Positions 1-6,233 of a DNA stretch of 6,233 bases are shown here, in pieces. Both the position numbers and the translations under genes were made by a program. Location of the stretch: assembly GCF_002811955.1 (NCBI RefSeq), contig NZ_NPEF01000221.1, forward strand, positions 1 to 6,233. The letters are read 5' to 3'. Origin of the DNA: Leptospira ellisii (GTDB taxonomy: Bacteria; Spirochaetota; Leptospiria; Leptospirales; Leptospiraceae). The notes beneath the pieces were generated by a model, which was not told the origin of the DNA, did not search any database, and worked only from the letters and a program-made list of their open reading frames with translations. Each line of letters begins with the position of its first letter. Positions within the stretch are counted from its first letter, which is position 1.

Positions 1-1548
1 AACCCTGATGAAACCTGTGATCTCGTTCATCACGCTCAACCCGGGATATTCCTGTCCCTGATGGAGTTTTTTTTTACGAAAGGAAAGAGCCGTGGTCCGT
101 CCTTCGTTGTTCCAGTTTTTTCCGACCGTATAAGACGCGTAAAACGGTATCAAGGCAAGTGAAAAAGGAAACTCGATCCGTTCTCCCGGAAATGCGATTT
201 CGGCGCGGTCGAAGGAATTCTGAACGTTTTTAAGTATTTCCGTGGTGCAATTTTCGCGCAAAAGCTGGAAAGGATATAAGTTTTTTAGAATTTTATGATA
301 TTCTTGTTCTCTTTTTCGGGATAGATCCAGGTGCAAGGCGATCGTTTTTTCGTCCGGAATAAACATTGGGATCAGGAATTTTTTTTCCCGTTGAGGAATG
401 AGTTTTCCGACCGCGACACGTACCGGAATCGAGACTCCGATTCCCTGTTTGAGTTCGAAAGCGCGATTGGTTGCGTCCTCCCAAATCTGATATTCTTTTT
501 CCGATAATTCGTTCAAGGCGGAGATTTTTTTACGGGCCAAGGACACGACCGCCCAACTTTCCTCGGAAATATGTTTCAGGTTGTTTTCGTCGTCCTCGTT
601 TTTTTTGAATACGATCGGTGCGTCTTCCGGAAAACTGGATAAGAACACGGGCGATCCGATACGAAGACTTTCATCGACCGCGTGTAATCTTCCCAAAACG
701 ACGAGAGCAGTGTAAGCCCATCCCGGATCCCGTTCGGAAACGATCCTGGATAGTTGTGCGGTTTGTGCGCGGAAAAAATCGCGTAAAAGTCTCGTCTCTT
801 CTGTATTTAAGGATTCCTGTATATTCGAAATTTTGAAATTATTATCCAATCCCCATTCCTCAATAAGGATTTTGCAGAATACGATTCCTTCGAGCGTGTC
901 GCGGAGAGACAAAAAGGTTCCGGGTTTAAAAAAGGGAAACCGGTCCTTTCGTATCGTTTCCGGCAAAGGGGAGAATTCCATTCTTTTGAGAAGATTGTTT
1001 TCGGATAAAAGGTTTTTGTTCAGATCCGATTCCAGTTTTTCCAAAAAATCCTTTCCTAAGGATTCGGCCAGTTCGGATTTTATGTTTGCGGATATCGGAG
1101 AAGTCACGTTCTCTTTGAAATACGCGGTGGCGCGTAACCCGACTTTTTTTTCGGGCGAGTTCAATTCCTCGAGAAGTTTTGTTTCCTTTTTTAGGAATTC
1201 CCAATTTTGCAGATGTCGAAACTGCACCAGATACAATCGATTGAGTTCCGATTCCAATATGGAAATTTCTTTCTGCGTTAGACCGAGCCTAGTCAACACA
1301 CTTGTCCGATTGGAAAGAACGTTGTAGTTGAAAGCGAAATCGTCGTAGGATTCTCTTACGAGATGAAAGATATCGTCGGGAAAATATTGGTAGTGATAAA
1401 CTTTGTTCCCGATCCGTATTCCGGTGTGTCCTCCGCTAGACTGGCCCGTGTTGGAGTCCACGTAGATGAAATCCGCCGTGGCAGGAGAGGAATACGACCC
1501 CTCCGTCAAGAACAGGGTCGCGATCCAAAGAAAAAGAAAATATATCAG
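1..1548 (-). CDS. Exported DUF4105/Lnb-N-like putative cysteine acyltransferase or peptidase-fold protein (3' end outside window)
   Basis: An uninterrupted minus-strand frame of 516 codons runs from about 1548 off the left edge, so the C terminus is missing. The N terminus is a hydrophobic signal sequence (IYFLFLWIATLFL) followed by SPATA-D, a plausible signal peptidase I site, so the product is probably periplasmic. Counting from the CTG at 1548, the motif SSGGHTGIRIG surrounds His41, followed by VYHYQYF and, further on, YNVLSNRT; ENCTTEI surrounds Cys434. A His-first, Cys-later order with GGHTG and NCTT is what I know from DUF4105 (the N-terminal domain of Bacteroides Lnb, a lipoprotein N-acyltransferase) and from permuted NlpC/P60-like folds. 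The roughly 390 residues between the motifs are far more than in compact members and hold a charged, mostly helical insert. The start is uncertain: there is no ATG, GTG or TTG before the signal peptide. I chose CTG because it overlaps the lipoprotein stop as CTGA; ATT at 1560 is an alternative. Enzymatic role is inference. Confidence 0.7.
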   Translation of the reverse strand, partial: MIYFLFLWIATLFLTEGSYSSPATADFIYVDSNTGQSSGGHTGIRIGNKVYHYQYFPDDIFHLVRESYDDFAFNYNVLSNRTSVLTRLGLTQKEISILESELNRLYLVQFRHLQNWEFLKKETKLLEELNSPEKKVGLRATAYFKENVTSPISANIKSELAESLGKDFLEKLESDLNKNLLSENNLLKRMEFSPLPETIRKDRFPFFKPGTFLSLRDTLEGIVFCKILIEEWGLDNNFKISNIQESLNTEETRLLRDFFRAQTAQLSRIVSERDPGWAYTALVVLGRLHAVDESLRIGSPVFLSSFPEDAPIVFKKNEDDENNLKHISEESWAVVSLARKKISALNELSEKEYQIWEDATNRAFELKQGIGVSIPVRVAVGKLIPQREKKFLIPMFIPDEKTIALHLDLSRKREQEYHKILKNLYPFQLLRENCTTEILKNVQNSFDRAEIAFPGERIEFPFSLALIPFYASYTVGKNWNNEGRTTALSFRKKKLHQGQEYPGLSVMNEITGFIRV

Positions 1549-2030
1549 AGTTGGAAAAATCCTTTGCGAATCGATTCGATCACTTCCGGTCCGGATCCGC
1601 CGAGACGTTTTACGAACGAAGCGAACTTTACTTCGTCCACTCCCGCTTTTTTCAACCCACTTCCGATGCCGAGATACGTTACGCGCATCGCTTTCCAGTT
1701 CGTGATTCCGTTTTGTAAAGCCAGTGTGGACAAATCGTTTTTGAATTCGATTTCTTGAAATCCGTTTTCCATATGCATCGCGGTCAAATCCCGCACGTCT
1801 TTGAAATAAGCTCGTTCCTTTTTTTCGTCGTCGCTCGAGGAAGAGGAGAAAAGGGAACTCACCGATCCGGAGATCGATTTTACCGAACCGGAAAGGCTTT
1901 CCAAGGAATCGGAGGATTTACTGAGAGAGTTGACCCCTGCCGAGATCGATTCGAATAGGAAACAGTGATTGAGTCCCACGATCACAAGTCCGGTCAAGAG
2001 GATTAGGATTTTTTTTTGAATGCGTTGCAT
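1545..2030 (-). CDS. Putative lipoprotein, Leptospira-type, with serine-rich heptad segment
   Basis: This is a 161-residue protein. It has a basic N terminus (MQRIQKK), a hydrophobic stretch (ILILLTGLVIVGL) and a lipobox-like LNHC with Cys23, so it is probably a lipid-anchored envelope protein. His at -1 is unusual, although spirochaetal lipoboxes are relaxed. Residues 28-62 form five consecutive heptads starting with Ser and an aliphatic residue (for example SLESLSG, SVKSISG), then SSSSSDDEKKE. Residues 74-161 form a compact, probably helical domain (YFKDVRDLTAMH, NGITNWKAMRVTYLGIGSGLKKAG). I recall similar domains in paralogous Leptospira putative lipoproteins of unknown function; this is from memory. 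The ATG at 2030 is supported by GGAG ten bases upstream. The gene follows the alpha-galactosidase after 59 bp and its TGA overlaps the likely CTG start of the exported DUF4105-like gene, suggesting co-expression. A run of nine A lies at codons 5-8. Confidence 0.8.
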   Translation of the reverse strand: MQRIQKKILILLTGLVIVGLNHCFLFESISAGVNSLSKSSDSLESLSGSVKSISGSVSSLFSSSSSDDEKKERAYFKDVRDLTAMHMENGFQEIEFKNDLSTLALQNGITNWKAMRVTYLGIGSGLKKAGVDEVKFASFVKRLGGSGPEVIESIRKGFFQL

Positions 2031-2040
2031 CGACTTACGT

Positions 2041-2044
2041 CTCC
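2041..2044 (-). promoter_or_regulatory. Ribosome binding site of the lipoprotein gene
   Basis: GGAG on the minus strand lies ten bases before the ATG at 2030. It supports that start codon. The 59-bp gap to the alpha-galactosidase stop shows no convincing -35/-10 pair and no hairpin terminator, so readthrough from the upstream gene is likely. Confidence 0.5.
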
Positions 2045-2089
2045 GTTGTTTTGATTCGGGTTGGAAGTTTATTCCGGAACGAATTCAAG

Positions 2090-4030
<1,941 letters not shown>

Positions 4031-4147
4031 ATTTCTCTTTGGTTCACGATGTTTTTATTTTTGCGGCGGGAACTTTTCTAAAAATCGGGAGGGCCTGTTT
4101 TGTATTTTTAGTTCCCGAAACCGCGCGGTACGGATTATTATGAAATT
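4031..4147. promoter_or_regulatory. Divergent intergenic region with promoters for both gene sets
   Basis: This is the only sizeable non-coding gap (117 bp), and both flanking genes point away from it, so it must hold promoters for both directions unless transcription enters from outside. On the plus strand TATTAT (4136-4141) resembles a -10 box and would start transcription almost at the ATG at 4148, which also lacks a clear Shine-Dalgarno, hinting at a leaderless or nearly leaderless transcript. On the minus strand TTAGAA (about 4074-4079) and TAAAAA (about 4050-4055) give a weak -35/-10 pair. All box assignments are tentative. Confidence 0.35.
4063..4124. repeat. Interrupted palindrome between the divergent genes
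   Basis: CGGGAACT (4067-4074) is exactly complementary to AGTTCCCG (4110-4117). Inside this, AAAAAT (4080-4085) pairs with ATTTTT (4104-4109), and outside it GCGG (4063-4066) pairs with CCGC (4121-4124). Small bulges separate the three paired blocks and the loop is about 18 bases. It could be a protein-binding operator, an RNA hairpin or a remnant of a dispersed repeat; the sequence alone does not decide. Its core GGGAACT recurs in the repeats after radA. Confidence 0.6.
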
Positions 4148-4782
<635 letters not shown>

Positions 4783-4786
<4 letters not shown>

Positions 4787-6162
4787 AAAAGAAACTTTCC
4801 AGAACCTTCGTTTGTCAATCCTGCGGTCAGGATTATTCCCGTTGGGCGGGTAAATGCGAATCCTGCGGGAATTGGAATTCGATCGTGGAAGAGGTCGGTT
4901 CCGAACGTTTTACAGCTTCGAACGGAAATTCGCAAAAACAGAAGGGGTATAAGGAACCGACTCCTTTGGATCGAGTGCAGGAGGAATCCTTTTCGCGGAT
5001 CGACTCCGGTTTGAAGGAATTGAATCTCGTGCTCGGAGGGGGATTGGTTCCCGGTTCGCTTACCTTGATCGGAGGGGAACCCGGCGTGGGAAAGTCCACG
5101 CTCGTCCTGGAGATTGCACGTTATCTGTCACAGGCGGAGAAAAAAGTTCTGTACGTTTCGGGAGAGGAATCGCCTTCCCAAATCCGGATGAGGGCGGAAC
5201 GTATGAAGCTGCGGACCTCCCATTTGTTTCTTACTTCGGAGACGTTTGCGGAAACGATCGCGGAGATGATCGAAGGTGAACGTCCCGCCGTCGTGTTCGT
5301 GGATTCGATCCAAACGATCGCGAGGGAAGCGCTGCCCAATCAGGCGGGAACCGTCACCCAACTTCGGGAATGTACGCAGGTACTTTTGGAAACGGCGAAA
5401 CGTTCGGGTATCCCGATTTTAATGACCGGGCATATCACCAAGGAAGGCGCCATCGCGGGGCCGAAAATCCTGGAACATCTCGTCGATACTGTTTTGTATT
5501 TCGAAGGGGATCGACTCAACTATTATCGTCTGTTGCGTGCGGTGAAAAACCGCTTCGGCGCCGTGGGAGATCTTGCGATTTTCGAAATGTTCTCGGGCGG
5601 TCTGCGGGAAGTGGGGGATCGAAACCGCATTTTCGTCAACGCGGGTTCCGAGGAAAGAAGCGGTTCCGTGATCAGCGCCGTTTTGGAAGGGAGCCGGGCT
5701 CTTACGGTCGAAGTGCAGGCGCTCGTGAGCAAGACCGGATTCACTCAGGCGAGGAGAATGGCGGAAGGTCCGGATACGAGACGGTTGATTTTGCTCGCAG
5801 CCGTGATCGAAAAATACATAAAACTTAAATTAGGAGAATGTGATATATTCAGCAATCTCGCCGGAGGTTTGAACGCGGACGAGCCCGCTTTGGATCTTGC
5901 GATTTGCGTTTCCATCATTTCGAGTTATTTGGATCAGCCCTTGCCGAAGGGAACCTGCGTTTTGGGAGAGGTCGGTCTTTCGGGTGAGGTGCGCAGCATC
6001 GGTCAGGCGAATCTCCGTGTCAAGGAGTTGGCCGGCGTGGGCATGAAGAAGGTTGTTTTGCCGGAGGGAAATTTGGCCGAACTGGACGGAAGCGCGGACA
6101 TTCAAGTGCAGGGTATCCGTTCTTTGCAGGATTTGCGTTCTTTGTTTCCCGGTGTTGCTTGA
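4783..6162 (+). CDS. radA: DNA repair protein RadA (Sms), recombination intermediate-processing ATPase
   Basis: This 459-residue protein matches the normal RadA length and domain order. A zinc finger is formed by Cys11, Cys14, Cys25 and Cys28, with RWAGKCESCGNWNS typical of the family. The RecA-like ATPase core has Walker A GEPGVGKST (98-106), Walker B VVFVDS with Asp174, and the RadA signature KNRFG (255-259). The C-terminal Lon-protease-like domain includes GGLNADEPALDLA (361-373) and LGEVGLSGEVRSIG (394-407). RadA acts in the cytoplasm with RecA, driving branch migration and processing recombination intermediates. The frame stays open upstream to 4588 through the exonuclease gene, but that extension is not RadA-like. 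TTG at 4783 gives the expected N terminus (KKKLSRTFVC) and overlaps the preceding TGA as TTGA. No good Shine-Dalgarno is visible, which supports translational coupling. Confidence 0.95.
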
Positions 6163-6233
6163 ATTTTGTCGTGCAATCGGTGTGGGAACTCATACCGAGA
6201 ATGATTTTGTCGTGCAATCGGTGTGGGAACTCA
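6163..6233. repeat. Direct repeat array, 30-bp exact copies at 41-bp period (continues past window edge?)
   Basis: The 30-bp stretch at 6163-6192 recurs exactly at 6204-6233, separated by 11 bases (TACCGAGAATG). Both copies start ATTTTGTCGTG and end GTGTGGGAACTCA. The first begins on the base after the radA stop and the second is cut by the window edge, so the unit could be a 41-bp tandem repeat with more copies outside. An 11-base gap is too short for a CRISPR spacer. Confidence 0.9.
6178..6197. other. Hairpin formed across repeat copy and spacer
   Basis: CGGTGTG (6178-6184) pairs with CATACCG (6191-6197), seven pairs with one G-T wobble around a six-base loop. In the radA transcript this hairpin would form shortly after the stop codon. 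It is not followed directly by a T run (only TTTT ten bases later), so calling it an intrinsic terminator would be a stretch. Confidence 0.35.

Noticed and set aside
833..1327. 164-residue plus-strand open frame
   Set aside because: It lies antisense to the exported DUF4105-like gene, whose frame has recognisable motifs and a signal peptide; the plus-strand product is basic, low-complexity and unrecognisable.
1545..1560. Programmed -1 frameshift fusing lipoprotein and exported protein
   Set aside because: The required shift direction is -1, but the ATTTTTC stretch is not a standard slippery heptamer and no downstream structure was evident; overlapping genes with a CTG start are simpler.
1853..1860. 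GGGAACTC matching the repeat core
   Set aside because: It lies inside the serine-rich part of the lipoprotein gene and is explained by coding; the flanks do not match the repeat.
2031..2089. Terminator between the alpha-galactosidase and lipoprotein genes
   Set aside because: Only the short palindrome TTCCGGAA (2073-2080) is present, with no stem of useful length and no T run.
5370..5828. 152-residue plus-strand open frame inside radA
   Set aside because: It overlaps the radA ATPase and linker region in another frame, and its Arg/Gly-rich product looks like a shadow translation.
6163..6233. CRISPR array
   Set aside because: Only two copies are visible, separated by 11 bases, far shorter than CRISPR spacers, and no cas gene is present.

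Overview
The window looks like chromosomal DNA from a spirochaete of the genus Leptospira. The best evidence is a short serine-rich lipoprotein whose C-terminal half resembles Leptospira-only putative lipoproteins as I recall them. Lysine-rich, A-tract-rich reading frames and frequent non-ATG starts fit. GC content is roughly half by eye, higher than L. interrogans, so a higher-GC Leptospira species is more likely; that species-level guess is weak. Nearly all of the window is coding.

Layout. Minus strand, read right to left: (1) 4030-2090, a complete cytoplasmic GH36-type alpha-galactosidase; (2) after a 59-bp gap, 2030-1545, a small lipoprotein with a five-heptad serine/aliphatic segment; (3) overlapping its stop codon and running off the left edge (1548-1), a large exported protein of the DUF4105/Lnb N-terminal-domain type, with GGHTG near the N terminus and NCTT about 390 residues later. 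This third gene has no ATG, GTG or TTG ahead of its signal peptide and probably starts at a CTG inside a CTGA overlap. Plus strand: a 117-bp divergent intergenic region (4031-4147) holding an interrupted palindrome, then a short RNase D-like DEDDy exonuclease (4148-4786) overlapping by 4 bp (TTGA) with radA (4783-6162). Straight after the radA stop lie two exact copies of a 30-bp sequence, 41 bp apart, the second ending at the window edge.

How the parts fit together. The exonuclease and radA form a translationally coupled pair and both act on nucleic acids; RadA processes recombination intermediates. The lipoprotein and the DUF4105-like gene are likewise coupled, both are exported, and they probably act together in the cell envelope. 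The alpha-galactosidase may share a transcript with them but has no obvious functional link. The least understood part is the lipoprotein/DUF4105-like pair. The 41-bp repeat and the divergent palindrome share the core GGGAACT.
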